A DNA stretch of 64,000 bases. Source: Marinobacter daqiaonensis. GTDB taxonomy: Bacteria; Pseudomonadota; Gammaproteobacteria; Pseudomonadales; Oleiphilaceae. Position 1 is the first letter of the stretch, and every line of letters begins with the position of its first letter. Positions 33,339 through 45,056 of this stretch are shown here, piece by piece. A program made the translations under genes and the position numbers. The notes beneath the pieces are model-generated. The model ran no database searches and was not told the DNA's origin. It saw only the letters and a list, made by a program, of their open reading frames with translations. The DNA lies in contig NZ_FOYW01000002.1 of the NCBI RefSeq assembly GCF_900115285.1, positions 1 to 64,000 of the forward strand. The letters are read 5' to 3'.

Positions 33339-35081
33339 ATGAACCGGCAGGAACCCCAGCCCACCAAGATGCAGAGATTTGTTGCCAGCCTGAAGGCCTG
33401 GCGATTCGGCTGCGTAATGGGAGTTTTTCTGCTGGTTGTCGGTGCCCTGGGTTGGCGGCTGGTGGACCTGCATGTGGTCGACCGGGAGTTTCTTCGCCAG
33501 CAGGGGGATGTTCGAACAATCCGGGTGGATGCCATTGATGCCCATCGCGGCATGATCACAGATCGCTACGGCGAGCCCCTGGCGGTCAGTACACCGGTCG
33601 AGACCCTCTGGGCCAATCCTGGTGAGACCGATCCCGACGATCCGCGTCTGGCCAGCCTGGCCAGTGTGATTGGCGTCAATGAGGCGCAGCTCAGGAAGCG
33701 TCTGCGGGAGTATGGCTCACGGGAATTCATTTACGTCCGGCGCAAGGTCCAGCCCTCTATTGCCAGGGAAGCCCTGGCCCTGGGAATTCCCGGGTTCTAC
33801 AGTCGGCTGGAATACAAGCGCTACTATCCTGCCGGCGAAGTGAGCGCCCACCTGGTTGGTTTCACCGACATTGATGAAGCGGGCCAGGAAGGCGTGGAGC
33901 TTTCCTATAACGAGTGGTTGAGCGGCGTTCCCGGCCGAAAGCGCGTTCTGAGGGACAACCGTGGCCGGCTGATTCGGGATCTTTCCCTGATCCGGGATGC
34001 CAGACCCGGCAAGGATCTTACCCTGAGCCTGGACCTGCGGCTCCAGTATCTCGCCTACCGCGAACTCAAGGCGGTGGTGCAGGCTCACAAGGCGCGGGGC
34101 GGCACCCTGGTGATGCTGGATGTGGACACCGGGGAAGTGCTCGCCATGGTCAACCAGCAGTCCTATAACCCCAATGACCGCCGTCAGCTGGATCCGGCCC
34201 GGCTGCGGAACAAGGCGGTCACCGATCTGTTCGAGCCCGGCTCGACAATGAAGCCCCTTGCCATGGCCGCCGCTCTCGAGAGTGGCGACTATTCCCTGGA
34301 TACCGTCATCAACACCAGTCCCGGCCACCGTCGTTTCGGGCGCTTTACCATCCGTGACCACCGCAATTACGGAGCGCTGTCCTTAACTGACATCATAGTC
34401 CGTTCGAGCAACGTGGGCATCAGCCTGATCGCTAACGATCTGGGTGGTGACCTGATCAGGGATTTCTATTTCCAGCTGGGTCTGGGACAGCCCACGGGTA
34501 TCGGTTTTCCCGGTGAGGCGGTGGGGGTTCTGCCTTCAACCAATCGTTGGCGCCCGGTGGAAGAGGCCACACTGTCCTATGGCTACGGCATGAGTGTGAA
34601 CGCCCTGCAACTGGCGCAGGCCTACATGGCCCTTGCCAACGGAGGTGTGCGGTACCCGGTCAGTCTGACTCGTCTGCAACAGCCACCAATTGGTCATCGC
34701 GTCATGTCCGAGACTGTGGCCATGCAGGTTCGGGACATGCTGCAGCAGGCTGTTGAACGAGGTACCGGTAAGCGGGCCCTGCCGGCACTGTATTCCGCTG
34801 GCGGCAAAACCGGCACGGTTCACCTGGTGGGGGCGAATGGTTACGAAGACAGCCAGTACAAGGCCATTTTTGCCGGCATGGCGCCAATGGAAGATCCAAA
34901 AATTGTAACCGTGGTAGCCGTGGATGCGCCCCAGGGTGGAGACTATTACGGTGGTGAGGTGGCGGCGCCGGTATTCGCGCGGGTCATGGGCGATGCCCTG
35001 CGGCTGCTTAACGTAAGGCCTGAGTTGACCGCCGTCGAAGCGGCGGCCCAGACGCCGGCTGATTCCGGGGAGCGAGGGTAG
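33339..35081 (+). CDS. ftsI: FtsI (PBP3), septal peptidoglycan transpeptidase
   Basis: The 580-residue penicillin-binding protein has an N-terminal membrane anchor (CVMGVFLLVVGALGWRLVDL). A pedestal domain includes RGMITDRYGEPLAVSTPVE. The transpeptidase domain has all three motifs: the catalytic STMK in FEPGSTMKPLA, SSN in VRSSNVGIS, and KTGT in GGKTGTVHLV. It cross-links septal peptidoglycan with FtsW. Length and order are normal. Confidence 0.96.
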   Translation: MNRQEPQPTKMQRFVASLKAWRFGCVMGVFLLVVGALGWRLVDLHVVDREFLRQQGDVRTIRVDAIDAHRGMITDRYGEPLAVSTPVETLWANPGETDPDDPRLASLASVIGVNEAQLRKRLREYGSREFIYVRRKVQPSIAREALALGIPGFYSRLEYKRYYPAGEVSAHLVGFTDIDEAGQEGVELSYNEWLSGVPGRKRVLRDNRGRLIRDLSLIRDARPGKDLTLSLDLRLQYLAYRELKAVVQAHKARGGTLVMLDVDTGEVLAMVNQQSYNPNDRRQLDPARLRNKAVTDLFEPGSTMKPLAMAAALESGDYSLDTVINTSPGHRRFGRFTIRDHRNYGALSLTDIIVRSSNVGISLIANDLGGDLIRDFYFQLGLGQPTGIGFPGEAVGVLPSTNRWRPVEEATLSYGYGMSVNALQLAQAYMALANGGVRYPVSLTRLQQPPIGHRVMSETVAMQVRDMLQQAVERGTGKRALPALYSAGGKTGTVHLVGANGYEDSQYKAIFAGMAPMEDPKIVTVVAVDAPQGGDYYGGEVAAPVFARVMGDALRLLNVRPELTAVEAAAQTPADSGERG

Positions 35082-35085
35082 GCAC

Positions 35086-36570
35086 ATGTGCATGACATCC
35101 TTGAGCACGCTACTGCAGGGTATCACCGAAGTTCCCTCGGTCTTTGATGTGACCATCCACGGCCTGCGGACCCATAGCCGACACGTACGGCCCGGCGATG
35201 CCTTTGTCGCACTCGCTGGCAGCGCGACCCCAGCCGCTCACTATATGGACGATGCTATCGATTCGGGCGCCATTGTGATCATTCTCGATGTGGACGCGGC
35301 GGCACCCTGCTACGAGTACCGTGGCGCTCTAGTAGTCCCCGTGCGAGGCCTTCGCGGGCATCTCGGAAGGATTGCCGACCGTTTCTTCGAGCATCCTTCC
35401 CGGCGTTTGCGCGTGGTGGGTGTGACAGGCACCAACGGCAAGACCTCCGTCAGTCATTTCATTGCCCAGCTGCTCAGCGCCACGGGCATGCCCTGTGGTG
35501 TTCTGGGAACTCTGGGCTATGGCATGCCGGGTAACCTCAGGACCGCCAGCCACACCACACCCGATGTGGTGGAGGTGAACCGGGCGCTGTTTTCGGTGAT
35601 TGGCGAAGGGGGCCGGGCAGTGGCCATGGAAGTCTCTTCCCACGCCCTAGACCAGGGCCGGGTGGACGATCTGTCGATGATCGGAGCCGTGTTCACCAAC
35701 CTGACCCGGGATCATCTGGATTACCACGGCTCCATGGAGGCGTACGGTCGGGCCAAGGCGTCACTGTTCCTCCGTGAAGGTCTCCATTTCGCCGTTATCA
35801 ACTTTGATGATCCGTTCGGTCGCCAGCTCTATGAGCGGACAGAGGGGCTGTGCGACCGGATCCGGTATAGCCTCCACGAACCCCAGACTGAACTCTGGAT
35901 GACCGCCTTCACGCCCTCGGCTGACGGCTTCGAGGCGTCTCTTGATGGCCATTGGGGCCGCTTCAATGTGGCAGCGCCCCTGATGGGCAGTTTCAACGCC
36001 AGCAACCTGCTTGCGGCCATGGCGACGGTGCTCAGTCTCGGTGTCTCCCCGGGCGCGGTGGCGGAGGCGGTGCCCGCGCTGGTTGCGCCGGCCGGCCGGC
36101 TGGAGCGTTACACCAGCGCCAATGGCGTGACAGCAGTAGTGGACTATGCCCATACCACCGACGCCCTCGCCAACGCTCTTGCTGCACTTCGTCCACACGT
36201 CAGGGGCAGGCTGATCTGTGTCTTCGGCTGCGGCGGCGATCGCGATACGGGTAAGCGCCCCGAAATGGGACGGGAGGCCGAGAAGGGGGCCGACAGGGTC
36301 ATCGTGACGGACGACAACCCCCGATCAGAATCGCCGGAAGCCATCGTCCGGGAGATTCTCGCGGGTATAGATGATATCGGAGCGGTGACGGTGATCCACG
36401 ATCGCGCCGATGCCATCCGCCAGGCCATCGATTCGGCGGTCCCGGGAGATGTGGTACTGGTGGCTGGCAAGGGGCACGAGGCCTGGCAGGAGCGTCACGG
36501 CGCCCGGGTTCCCTTCAGTGACGTGGCCCATGTTCGCGACGCCCTGGGCCTTGAGGAGGGAGTGGCATGA
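35086..36570 (+). CDS. murE: MurE, UDP-MurNAc-tripeptide synthetase (meso-DAP adding)
   Basis: The 494-residue ligase adds the third peptide residue to the cell wall precursor. The ATP loop is TGTNGKTSVS. The DNPR motif (TDDNPRSESPEAI) marks meso-diaminopimelate rather than lysine specificity. GAGGG 7 bases before the ATG at 35086 favours that start over a second ATG at 35092. It overlaps murF by four bases. Confidence 0.95.
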   Translation: MCMTSLSTLLQGITEVPSVFDVTIHGLRTHSRHVRPGDAFVALAGSATPAAHYMDDAIDSGAIVIILDVDAAAPCYEYRGALVVPVRGLRGHLGRIADRFFEHPSRRLRVVGVTGTNGKTSVSHFIAQLLSATGMPCGVLGTLGYGMPGNLRTASHTTPDVVEVNRALFSVIGEGGRAVAMEVSSHALDQGRVDDLSMIGAVFTNLTRDHLDYHGSMEAYGRAKASLFLREGLHFAVINFDDPFGRQLYERTEGLCDRIRYSLHEPQTELWMTAFTPSADGFEASLDGHWGRFNVAAPLMGSFNASNLLAAMATVLSLGVSPGAVAEAVPALVAPAGRLERYTSANGVTAVVDYAHTTDALANALAALRPHVRGRLICVFGCGGDRDTGKRPEMGREAEKGADRVIVTDDNPRSESPEAIVREILAGIDDIGAVTVIHDRADAIRQAIDSAVPGDVVLVAGKGHEAWQERHGARVPFSDVAHVRDALGLEEGVA

Positions 36571-37952
36571 TCCGACCGATAACCTTGCAGGAAGCGGCCG
36601 GGGTGCTCGGGGCAGTTGCCCCCGCTGACGACCCGGTGTTCACCAATGTCAGCACTGATACCCGTGCCGTTCGGCCCGGCGACCTTTTCGTGGCATTGCG
36701 TGGAGAGCGCTTCGACGGCCATCGTTTTCTCCAGGCTGCGAAAACCGCCGGGGCGGTGGCTGCCGTGGTGGAAGAAGAGAACCCCGATATTGACCTGCCG
36801 CAGCTGCGGGTGGCCGATACCGTCCAGGCGCTGGCGGACCTGGCCCGCCACAATCGCGAGCTCAGTGACGCTGCGGTGGTCGCACTCACCGGCAGCAGTG
36901 GCAAAACCACGCTCAAGGAGATGTTGTCCGCGATTCTGGCCGGAGAAGGTGAGACCCTGGCCACCAGCGGCAACCTGAACAACCACATTGGTGCGCCCCT
37001 GACCCTGTTCCGGTTGAGCCCGCAACATCGCTTTGCAGTCATTGAGCTGGGTGCCAGCGGTATGGGCGAAATCGCTCATACCGTTGCGGTCGCCAGGCCT
37101 CACGTTGCTGTTATCACCAATGCCGGGGAGGCTCACCTGGAGGGTTTCGGCGGCTACGACAATATCGTTCAGGGCAAGGGCGAGATTATCGACGGAGTTG
37201 CCGAAGGTGGTGTCGTGGTACTCAACCGGGACGATCCCGCCTTCGATCGCTGGCTGCAACGGGCCGGCTCTCGCCGGGTAATTTCCGCCAGCGCCAAAGG
37301 GTTAACAGCGGATTACCGCTGCAGCGACTACGAGCCGCTCGATGGCGGTTATCGCTTTACCGTCGAAGGCCCTGGCGGGCAGGTAAGGAGGCTTATGCTT
37401 GCCATGCCGGGCATCCACAATATCGGCAATGCCCTGCTTGCCATTGCCGCCGCAGAAGCAATCAGTGCCGGCGAGAGGGCCATAGAGCAGGGGCTGGCGG
37501 CGGTAAGGCCAACCGCGGGCCGTCTACAGCGCCAGGAACTCAGCGAGCAGATCACTCTGATCGATGACAGTTACAACGCCAATCCCAGCTCGGTAAAGGC
37601 AGCTCTGGCGGTGCTGGCGGAAGCGGCTGGCACGCGCATTGCGGTGCTGGGTGCCATGGCAGAGCTGGGTGGTGAAGCGCCGCGCCTCCATCGGGAGGTA
37701 GGAGAGAAGGCGCTGGCCCTGGGTATCGACCACTGTCTGGTGGTGGGCACGAACGAAGACTGTCGGGCACTGGCGGAAGGGGCCGGCGAGAGCGCCCTCA
37801 GGTTCGACAATCACGGGCAGGCCGTGGACTGGCTATTGTCTCAACACACCGGACCCGTGACCGTACTGGTCAAGGGCTCCCGCAGTTCTGCCATGGACCA
37901 GGTGGTGACGTTATTAAAAGAAAAGGTGAATAACCCATGCTCCTCTGGCTGA
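36567..37952 (+). CDS. murF: MurF, UDP-MurNAc-pentapeptide synthetase
   Basis: The 461-residue ligase attaches D-Ala-D-Ala to the tripeptide precursor. Motifs are [14 protein letters not shown] for [34 protein letters not shown] and [12 protein letters not shown]. Its end overlaps the start of mraY by 16 bases, so translation of the two is probably coupled. Confidence 0.96.
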   Translation: MIRPITLQEAAGVLGAVAPADDPVFTNVSTDTRAVRPGDLFVALRGERFDGHRFLQAAKTAGAVAAVVEEENPDIDLPQLRVADTVQALADLARHNRELSDAAVVALTGSSGKTTLKEMLSAILAGEGETLATSGNLNNHIGAPLTLFRLSPQHRFAVIELGASGMGEIAHTVAVARPHVAVITNAGEAHLEGFGGYDNIVQGKGEIIDGVAEGGVVVLNRDDPAFDRWLQRAGSRRVISASAKGLTADYRCSDYEPLDGGYRFTVEGPGGQVRRLMLAMPGIHNIGNALLAIAAAEAISAGERAIEQGLAAVRPTAGRLQRQELSEQITLIDDSYNANPSSVKAALAVLAEAAGTRIAVLGAMAELGGEAPRLHREVGEKALALGIDHCLVVGTNEDCRALAEGAGESALRFDNHGQAVDWLLSQHTGPVTVLVKGSRSSAMDQVVTLLKEKVNNPCSSG

Positions 37953-39022
37953 CGGAACTGCTGACGCCCTATTTCAGCCAATTGACGGTATTCCAGTACC
38001 TCACTCTGCGGGGGATTTTCGGCGTGCTCACGGCTTTGGCCATCTCTCTGTTGGTGGGGCCCACCATGATCCGCAAGCTCAGCCAGTACCAGATTGGTCA
38101 GGCGGTACGCAGCGACGGTCCCCAGACCCACCTGAGCAAGGCCGGGACCCCCACCATGGGGGGTGCACTGATCCTGGTGGCGGTCGGCGTGAGCACATTG
38201 CTCTGGGCAGACCTGGGTAACCGGTATGTCTGGATTACTCTGCTGGTTACCCTGGCATTCGGTGCCATTGGCTGGGTCGACGACTACCGCAAGGTGGTGG
38301 AGCGCAACCCAAGGGGCCTGCCGGCTCGATGGAAATATTTCTGGCAGTCGGTGATCGGGGCGGTTGCCGCCATTGCACTGTTTTACAGTTCGTCTCTGCC
38401 CCAGGAAACCTCCCTGTATCTTCCGTTTTTCAAGAATGTGTCGCTGACCCTGGGGCCGGTGCTGTTTGTCCTGTTGAGCTATTTCGTCATCGTGGGCAGC
38501 AGTAACGCGGTCAACCTGACCGATGGTCTGGACGGGCTTGCGATCATGCCGACCGTGATGGTGGGGTCCGCTCTCGGCATTTTCGCCTACGTCTCAGGCC
38601 ACTCTCAGTTTGCCGGTTACCTGCTTATCCCCCACCTTCCCGGCAGCGGCGAACTGATCGTCTTCTGTGGTGCCCTGGTGGGCGCTGGCCTGGGCTTTCT
38701 ATGGTTCAACACCTACCCGGCACAGGTGTTCATGGGGGATGTCGGTGCGCTGGCCCTGGGGGCAGCCCTGGGTGTGGTGGCGGTGATCACCCGGCAGGAG
38801 ATCGTGCTGTTCATTATGGGTGGCGTCTTCGTGATGGAGACCATCTCCGTGATCCTGCAGGTAGCTTCGTTCCGGCTGACCGGCCGCCGGATCTTTCGTA
38901 TGGCGCCGCTGCATCATCACTTTGAACTCAAAGGCTGGCCGGAGCCAAGGGTGATCGTCCGTTTCTGGGTGATCACAGTGATTCTGGTACTGATCGGGCT
39001 GTCGAGCCTGAAACTTCGTTAG
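37937..39022 (+). CDS. mraY: MraY, phospho-MurNAc-pentapeptide translocase
   Basis: The 361-residue membrane enzyme forms lipid I on undecaprenyl phosphate. Family landmarks include [19 protein letters not shown] with the paired catalytic Asp, [13 protein letters not shown], and [13 protein letters not shown]. About ten membrane helices are visible. It begins inside the murF coding end. Confidence 0.97.
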   Translation: MLLWLTELLTPYFSQLTVFQYLTLRGIFGVLTALAISLLVGPTMIRKLSQYQIGQAVRSDGPQTHLSKAGTPTMGGALILVAVGVSTLLWADLGNRYVWITLLVTLAFGAIGWVDDYRKVVERNPRGLPARWKYFWQSVIGAVAAIALFYSSSLPQETSLYLPFFKNVSLTLGPVLFVLLSYFVIVGSSNAVNLTDGLDGLAIMPTVMVGSALGIFAYVSGHSQFAGYLLIPHLPGSGELIVFCGALVGAGLGFLWFNTYPAQVFMGDVGALALGAALGVVAVITRQEIVLFIMGGVFVMETISVILQVASFRLTGRRIFRMAPLHHHFELKGWPEPRVIVRFWVITVILVLIGLSSLKLR

Positions 39023-39038
39023 GGACTGGCTGAACGGT

Positions 39039-40379
39039 ATGGCGCTACTCGCTTCGGATCGTCGCACACTGGTGGTTGGCCTGGGCAAGACCGGGCTCTC
39101 CTGTGTGCGTTATCTGACCGGCCTCGGGCGTGAGGTGTCGGTGGCGGACAGCCGTGCCCGACCACCGGGACTGGATGAGCTCAAAGCCAGCTGGCCGGAC
39201 CTGGAGCTGAGAACCGGAGAATTCTCCCCTGAATGGTTCCGGGGATTCAACGAGCTGGTGGTCAGCCCGGGTATCGCCATCTCCGAACCGGCCATCGCCG
39301 CCGCCGCTGAAGCAGGTGCCCGTATCCGGGGCGACATCGACCTGTTCGCGGAAGCCGCTGATCGTCCTGTTATCGCCATTACCGGCTCCAACGGCAAAAC
39401 CACGGTCACCACTCTGGTGGGAGAGCTGGCCCGCGCCGCCGGTGTTCGCGTCGCGGTTGGCGGCAACATCGGTACGCCGGCCCTGGATCTGCTTTCCCAG
39501 GATGTGGATGCCTATATTCTGGAACTCTCCAGTTTCCAGCTGGAAACCACCCACGAACTGAATGCCGAGGTGGCGACCGTACTGAACATCAGTGACGACC
39601 ACATGGACCGCTACGCCTCGAAGATGGAGTACTACCAGGCCAAGCAGCGGATTTTCCGTGGCGCCCGCAATGCCGTGGTCAATCTCGACGATGCCCTGAG
39701 CACTCCGATGGCCCGGGACACCCTGCGTTTTGTCTGCTACGGCTTCCACCGGGTGAATCCGGAAACCTTCAGCACCCGTGAAGACGAGGAAGGACTCTGG
39801 ATCACCTGGGGACTGAAGAATCTCGTCAATACCCGCGACCTGAAACTGGCGGGCCTCCACAACATCAGCAATGTCATGGCTGCCCTGGCTCTGGGTCATG
39901 CCGCAGGCTGGCCCATGGCACCCATGGTCGAGGCGGTAAGGCGCTTTCGAGGTCTTCCCCACCGCTGCGAGCCGGTTCGCACTCTTGCGGGCGTGGAGTA
40001 CATCAACGATTCCAAAGGCACCAACGTGGGCGCCACTGTCGCCGCACTGGACAGTCTTGCCCCGGGCTGTCAACAGATCGTGCTGATCGCCGGTGGTGAT
40101 GGGAAGGGGGCAGACTTCACGCCGCTCGCCCGTCCGGTGCGGGAGCACTGTCGCGCCGTTGTCCTGATTGGCCGGGATGCCGGCTTGATTGACGAGGTTC
40201 TGACCGCCGGTGCGAGGGTCGAAAGGGCTGCCACCATGGAAGAAGCCGTGGTCAGGGCCGCCACGGTGGCGATGCCCGGGGACCGGGTATTGTTGTCGCC
40301 GGCCTGTGCCAGCTTCGATATGTTCACTGGCTACGAGGATCGCGGTGAGCGGTTCCGTCGGGCCGTGGAGGCGCTCTGA
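39039..40379 (+). CDS. murD: MurD, UDP-MurNAc-L-alanine D-glutamate ligase
   Basis: The 446-residue ligase adds D-glutamate. The N domain starts TLVVGLGKTGLSCVRYL. The ATP loop is ITGSNGKTTVTTL, then NISDDHMDRYASKMEYYQAK and the C-domain YINDSKGTNVGATVAAL. The stop overlaps ftsW by one base. Confidence 0.96.
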   Translation: MALLASDRRTLVVGLGKTGLSCVRYLTGLGREVSVADSRARPPGLDELKASWPDLELRTGEFSPEWFRGFNELVVSPGIAISEPAIAAAAEAGARIRGDIDLFAEAADRPVIAITGSNGKTTVTTLVGELARAAGVRVAVGGNIGTPALDLLSQDVDAYILELSSFQLETTHELNAEVATVLNISDDHMDRYASKMEYYQAKQRIFRGARNAVVNLDDALSTPMARDTLRFVCYGFHRVNPETFSTREDEEGLWITWGLKNLVNTRDLKLAGLHNISNVMAALALGHAAGWPMAPMVEAVRRFRGLPHRCEPVRTLAGVEYINDSKGTNVGATVAALDSLAPGCQQIVLIAGGDGKGADFTPLARPVREHCRAVVLIGRDAGLIDEVLTAGARVERAATMEEAVVRAATVAMPGDRVLLSPACASFDMFTGYEDRGERFRRAVEAL

Positions 40380-41572
40380 TGTCGACGACTGTCATCAATC
40401 ACAGTGGAGTCCACAGGGGCCTGTTTTCCCAGCCCCTGCCATGGCTGGTGGTCAGCGCCGGGGCGTTGCTGATGATGGGCGTTGTCATGATCGCGTCCGC
40501 TTCCATGGACACGGCTGCGGAAAACCTCGGCAACAGCTATCACTATGTGCTGCGCCAGCTGATCTACGCCGGGATTGGCTGCAGCCTGGCGGTCGCTGCG
40601 GCCAACGTTCCGGTTTCCTGGTGGTACCGCAGCGGCTGGCTGCTGCTGGGTGTGGGCATGGCCTCCCTGTTGCTGGTTCTGACGCCTCTCGGCAAGACCG
40701 TCAATGGCTCCACACGCTGGATTCCCCTCGGCCTGTTCAACATCCAGGTATCGGAAGTAGCCAAGCTGTGCCTGATCGCCTACCTGGCCGGATACGTGGT
40801 GCGTCGCCGGGAGGAACTGGTAAACAGCTGGTGGGGCTTTATCAAGCCAGTGCTGGTCCTGGGCCTTGCTTCGGCACTGCTGGTCATCCAGCCGGACTTC
40901 GGCGCTACCGTTGTCCTGATGACGGCGGCCCTAGGCATGATCTTCCTCAGCGGTGTGCGGCTCAGCCGCTTCATGCCCCTCATCGCGCTCAGTGTCGCCC
41001 TGGGGGCGGTGCTGATTGTCACCGAGCCCTACCGTCTCAAGCGGGTGGTGAGTTACCTGGATCCGTGGCAGGACCAGTTCAATACCGGTTATCAGCTGAC
41101 CCAGTCACTGATAGCGTTCGGCCGGGGCGAATGGAGTGGCGTTGGCCTGGGCAACTCGATCCAGAAGCTCTTTTATCTGCCGGAAGCCCACACCGACTTC
41201 ATTTTTGCCATCACCGCCGAAGAGTTCGGCCTGGTGGGCTCCATGGCGGTACTGGGCCTGTTCACCGTGCTGGTACTGGCCGGATTTGTCATCGCCCGCA
41301 AAGCGGAGAAGCAGGGCATGGGCTTTGCCGCCTGCTTTGCCTACGGACTTACCCTGCTTATGGGGCTGCAGGCGATGATCAACATGGCGGTGAACACCGG
41401 CCTCCTGCCCACCAAGGGCCTGACGCTTCCGCTGATGAGCTATGGCGGCTCCAGTCTCATGGTGACCTGCATTGGCATTGGTGTGCTGGTGCGGGTTGAA
41501 ATGGAGCGCCAGCAACAATGTCTCAATTCCCAGGGGGAGACCACCGGATCTGCCCTGAGGGGGGCGTCATGA
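40379..41572 (+). CDS. ftsW: FtsW, septal SEDS peptidoglycan polymerase
   Basis: The 397-residue membrane protein of the SEDS family polymerises septal glycan together with FtsI. Signatures are NGSTRWIPLGLFNIQVSEVA, IQPDFGATVVLM, the catalytic-loop region QLTQSLIAFGRGEWSGVGLG, LPEAHTDFIFAITAEEFGL, and GLTLPLMSYGGSSLMV. About ten membrane helices are present. It overlaps murG by four bases. Confidence 0.96.
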   Translation: MSTTVINHSGVHRGLFSQPLPWLVVSAGALLMMGVVMIASASMDTAAENLGNSYHYVLRQLIYAGIGCSLAVAAANVPVSWWYRSGWLLLGVGMASLLLVLTPLGKTVNGSTRWIPLGLFNIQVSEVAKLCLIAYLAGYVVRRREELVNSWWGFIKPVLVLGLASALLVIQPDFGATVVLMTAALGMIFLSGVRLSRFMPLIALSVALGAVLIVTEPYRLKRVVSYLDPWQDQFNTGYQLTQSLIAFGRGEWSGVGLGNSIQKLFYLPEAHTDFIFAITAEEFGLVGSMAVLGLFTVLVLAGFVIARKAEKQGMGFAACFAYGLTLLMGLQAMINMAVNTGLLPTKGLTLPLMSYGGSSLMVTCIGIGVLVRVEMERQQQCLNSQGETTGSALRGAS

Positions 41573-42651
41573 CCATGCGGCGCTTCCTGCTCATGGCCGG
41601 TGGTACCGGTGGTCACGTATTCCCGGCACTTGCCACCGCCCGTCGCCTCCAGGAACTGGGGCATGAAGTCCACTGGCTCGGCTCCGCCGGGGGAATGGAG
41701 GAGCGCCTGATAGGTGACACCGACATACCTCTGTCGGTGGTGACGGTCTCCGGTCTTCGCGGCAAAGGCAAGCTGGCCCTGCTGGCGGCGCCGTTCCGTC
41801 TGGTGCGGGCGCTGTGGCAGGCCCTGGCGATCGTCCGCCGGATCCGCCCGGACTGCGTCATCGGCATGGGTGGATTCGTCACCGGCCCTGGTGGGGTGGC
41901 GGCCTGGCTCACCCGTCGGCCACTGCTTGTTCATGAACAGAATGCGGTGGCGGGAATGACCAATCGCATCCTTGCCCGCCTGGCGAAGACAGTGATGGAG
42001 GCCTTTCCGGGGAGTTTCGGAGAAGCAGTGGTGACCCGCTGCACCGGTAACCCGGTTCGTTCAGATGTGGCGGGTCTGGCTCCTCCTGAAGAGCGGATGG
42101 CCAGCCGGCGTGGCCCTGCACGGGTTCTGATCGTCGGCGGCAGCCTGGGCGCGCAGGCGATCAATGAGAGGGTGCCTGCGGCGGTTGCCCTCCTGCCGGA
42201 GGCGCAGCGGCCGGAAATCCGCCACCAGTGCGGGGAACGCAATCTTGATCAGGCCAGGGCCGCCTATGAGACGGCGGGTGTCGAGGCTTCGCTGGAGCCG
42301 TTCATAAAGGAGATGGCCGAGGCCTACGGCTGGGCGGACCTGGTGATCTGCCGGGCGGGCGCACTGACCATATCCGAGCTGTGCGCCGCCGGTATCGGGG
42401 CTGTGCTGGTACCGTTCCCTCACGCAGTGGACGACCACCAGACCCGAAATGCCAGCTACATGGTCAAGGCGGGGGCAGCGATCCTGATGCCCCAGCACAA
42501 GTTAACGGAAACACTGCTGGCGGATACCCTGGCGGACCTGGTGGGTGATCGTGAGCGAATGGTTGACATGGCCCGTGCAGCCCGTACGCTGGCGCGCCCC
42601 GATGCAACGGAGAGAGTCGTGAATTACTGTCTGGAGGCTGCCCATGTCTGA
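41569..42651 (+). CDS. murG: MurG, lipid II-forming GlcNAc transferase
   Basis: The 360-residue glycosyltransferase adds GlcNAc to lipid I. It shows the [12 protein letters not shown] loop at the N terminus, [30 protein letters not shown], and the UDP-site [15 protein letters not shown] followed by [14 protein letters not shown]. The ATG at 41569 overlaps the ftsW stop; an ATG two codons later is also possible. It overlaps murC by 8 bases. Confidence 0.96.
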   Translation: MTMRRFLLMAGGTGGHVFPALATARRLQELGHEVHWLGSAGGMEERLIGDTDIPLSVVTVSGLRGKGKLALLAAPFRLVRALWQALAIVRRIRPDCVIGMGGFVTGPGGVAAWLTRRPLLVHEQNAVAGMTNRILARLAKTVMEAFPGSFGEAVVTRCTGNPVRSDVAGLAPPEERMASRRGPARVLIVGGSLGAQAINERVPAAVALLPEAQRPEIRHQCGERNLDQARAAYETAGVEASLEPFIKEMAEAYGWADLVICRAGALTISELCAAGIGAVLVPFPHAVDDHQTRNASYMVKAGAAILMPQHKLTETLLADTLADLVGDRERMVDMARAARTLARPDATERVVNYCLEAAHV

Positions 42652-44089
42652 GATCACCAATCCGCCACTGGTCTACCAGGTGCCCGAGATGCGCCGGATC
42701 CGCAACATACACTTTGTGGGAATCGGTGGCGCCGGCATGTGCGGTATCGCCGAAGTCCTGAAGAATCAGGGATACGACGTTTCCGGGTCCGACCTCAGGG
42801 AGTCGGCAGTGACAGAGCGTCTCAGGAACCTCGGCGTAACCGTCCACATAGGTCACCGTGAAAGCAACAGTGACACCGCTGACGTTGTCGTGGTGTCCTC
42901 GGCGGTGGATGCCACGAATCCGGAAGTGGCGTCGGCCCGCAGTCGGCGGGTACCCATTGTGCCCCGGGCCGAGATGCTGGCGGAAATCATGCGCTACCGC
43001 CACGGCATCGCGGTAGCCGGCACCCACGGCAAGACCACCACCACCAGCCTGATCGCTTCGGTTCTCGGTGAGGCCGGGCTGGATCCCACCTTCGTGATTG
43101 GGGGCAAGCTCAACAGTGCCGGTACCAACGCGCAGCTTGGCGGATCCCGTTACCTGGTGGCAGAGGCGGACGAGAGCGATGCCTCTTTCCTGCACCTGAC
43201 GCCCGTGATCTCGGTAGTGACCAATATCGAAGCCGACCACATGGATACCTACGGCGGGGACGTGGCACAACTGAAGAAAACCTTTGTGGACTTCCTACAC
43301 AACCTGCCGTTCTACGGTGTGGCGGTCATGTGCCTGGATGATCCCTTCGTCGACGAGATTCTTCCGAGGATCTCCCGGGCCATCATCACCTATGGAATCG
43401 ACCGGAACGACGCGGACTATCGGGCGATCGACATCGAGTCCGACGGCCTGCGCACCCGGTTCGTTGTGAAGCGGCCCGGCGGTCGCAGTGACCTGCGGGT
43501 AGAGCTGAAAATGCCCGGTCGACACAACGTGCTCAACGCCCTTGCGGCCATTGCGGTGGCCACCGACGAAGGCGTGGACGACGACGCCATCTGTCGTGGC
43601 CTGTCCGGGTTTGCCGGTGTCGGACGCCGCTTCCAGGTGTATGGAGATTATCCGGTGGCAGGCGGCACCGTCACTCTGGTGGATGACTACGGTCACCACC
43701 CGACGGAGGTTGAGGCCGTGATCAGGGCAGCCCGCGATGCATGGCCCGATCGCCGCATCGTGATGCTGTACCAGCCTCACCGGTATTCCCGGACCCGGGA
43801 CCTTTACGAGGATTTTGTGCGGGTACTGTCCGAAGTGGACACCCTCCTGATGATGGATGTCTATTCAGCGGGTGAGACACCGGTGCCAGGGGCTGATGCG
43901 CGTTCCCTGTGCCGGAGTATCCGTCAGCGGGGCCAGGTGGATCCGGTGTTTGTTGAGGATGCGGGCGATCTGACCGGTATTCTGGCGAACATCCTTCGGG
44001 ACGGCGACCTGCTGCTGACCCAGGGGGCCGGAGATATTGGCGGCGTCGCCGCAAAACTTGCAGCAAATGGAGTGGTTGGGCGTGAGTGA
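42644..44089 (+). CDS. murC: MurC, UDP-MurNAc L-alanine ligase
   Basis: The 481-residue ligase adds the first amino acid to UDP-MurNAc. Motifs are [31 protein letters not shown] for [29 protein letters not shown], and [17 protein letters not shown]. Length is typical. It overlaps the start of ddlB. Confidence 0.96.
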   Translation: MSEITNPPLVYQVPEMRRIRNIHFVGIGGAGMCGIAEVLKNQGYDVSGSDLRESAVTERLRNLGVTVHIGHRESNSDTADVVVVSSAVDATNPEVASARSRRVPIVPRAEMLAEIMRYRHGIAVAGTHGKTTTTSLIASVLGEAGLDPTFVIGGKLNSAGTNAQLGGSRYLVAEADESDASFLHLTPVISVVTNIEADHMDTYGGDVAQLKKTFVDFLHNLPFYGVAVMCLDDPFVDEILPRISRAIITYGIDRNDADYRAIDIESDGLRTRFVVKRPGGRSDLRVELKMPGRHNVLNALAAIAVATDEGVDDDAICRGLSGFAGVGRRFQVYGDYPVAGGTVTLVDDYGHHPTEVEAVIRAARDAWPDRRIVMLYQPHRYSRTRDLYEDFVRVLSEVDTLLMMDVYSAGETPVPGADARSLCRSIRQRGQVDPVFVEDAGDLTGILANILRDGDLLLTQGAGDIGGVAAKLAANGVVGRE

Positions 44090-45056
44090 GTCCAGAAACC
44101 GACAATACCAGGTGGACGCGGCGACCCGTGAGGCGTTGGGCCGCGTTGCCGTTTTCATGGGGGGCGATTCGGCAGAGCGGGAGGTTTCCCTCAAGAGTGG
44201 CCAGGCGGTCACCCAGGCCCTGCAGGCAGCGGGTGTGGATGCGTTCGCCCGGGATATCCGGGGCTGTCTGCTCAGGGCGGTGGAGAATCCTGACTTTGAC
44301 CGGGTGTTTATCGCTCTTCACGGACGTGGTGGTGAGGACGGCACGCTTCAGGCCATTCTTTCCCAGGCCGACATTCCCTACACCGGTAGCGAAACCCTGG
44401 CATCGGCTCTGGCCATGGACAAGTTGCGCACCAAATATGTCTTCGCCGGTTGCGGGCTGCCAACGCCCGCCTTTCGTGCCATGAATGGCGAGGAGGAAGT
44501 GGGCGCGATCGTGGCGGACCTGAAGTTCCCACTCAGCGTCAAGCCGTCGCGGGAAGGATCCAGCATTGGTGTCCGCAAGGTGCGGACCAGGGACGAGCTG
44601 GCCTCCGCGTACCGCGAAGCGGCGAGTCACGACCCGCTGGTCCTGGTAGAGGAATGGGTTGAAGGCCCCGAATACACCTGCAGCATCCTGCAGGGCCAGG
44701 CGCTTCCGGTAATTGGCTTGAGCACCGACCATGACTTTTACGACTACGACGCCAAATACCTGGCCAACGATACCCGGTATCGGGTGCCCTGCGGGCTTGA
44801 CGAGTGGCAGGAGGCCCTGATCCAGAACCTGGCGGTGGAAGCCTTCCGGGTGGTTGGCGGGCGCACCTGGGGCCGGGTCGACATCATGGAGGACCAGGAG
44901 GGTAGGTTCTGGCTGCTGGAGGTGAATACCGTGCCCGGCATGACCGACCACAGCCTGGTTCCCATGGCCGCCCAGGCCGCCGGTATTGGCATGCCGGAAC
45001 TGGTTGTCCGGATTCTGCTGGATACCCTGCCGGCCACGGAGAGTGATGATGCTTGA
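44082..45056 (+). CDS. ddlB: DdlB, D-alanine-D-alanine ligase
   Basis: The ATP-grasp ligase makes the D-Ala-D-Ala dipeptide used by MurF. It has [68 protein letters not shown], and the metal-binding [19 protein letters not shown]. The start is uncertain: a GTG at 44082 has GGAG 9 bases upstream (324 residues); an ATG at 44067 would add five residues. It overlaps murC and ftsQ. Confidence 0.94.
   Translation: MSESRNRQYQVDAATREALGRVAVFMGGDSAEREVSLKSGQAVTQALQAAGVDAFARDIRGCLLRAVENPDFDRVFIALHGRGGEDGTLQAILSQADIPYTGSETLASALAMDKLRTKYVFAGCGLPTPAFRAMNGEEEVGAIVADLKFPLSVKPSREGSSIGVRKVRTRDELASAYREAASHDPLVLVEEWVEGPEYTCSILQGQALPVIGLSTDHDFYDYDAKYLANDTRYRVPCGLDEWQEALIQNLAVEAFRVVGGRTWGRVDIMEDQEGRFWLLEVNTVPGMTDHSLVPMAAQAAGIGMPELVVRILLDTLPATESDDA

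Noticed and set aside
40210..41499. 429-codon plus-strand frame overlapping murD and ftsW
   Set aside because: Alternative-frame reading of ftsW; lacks any membrane helices or family motif.
43722..44951. 409-codon open frame antisense to murC and ddlB
   Set aside because: Shadow frame across two known genes with no ribosome site or similarity.
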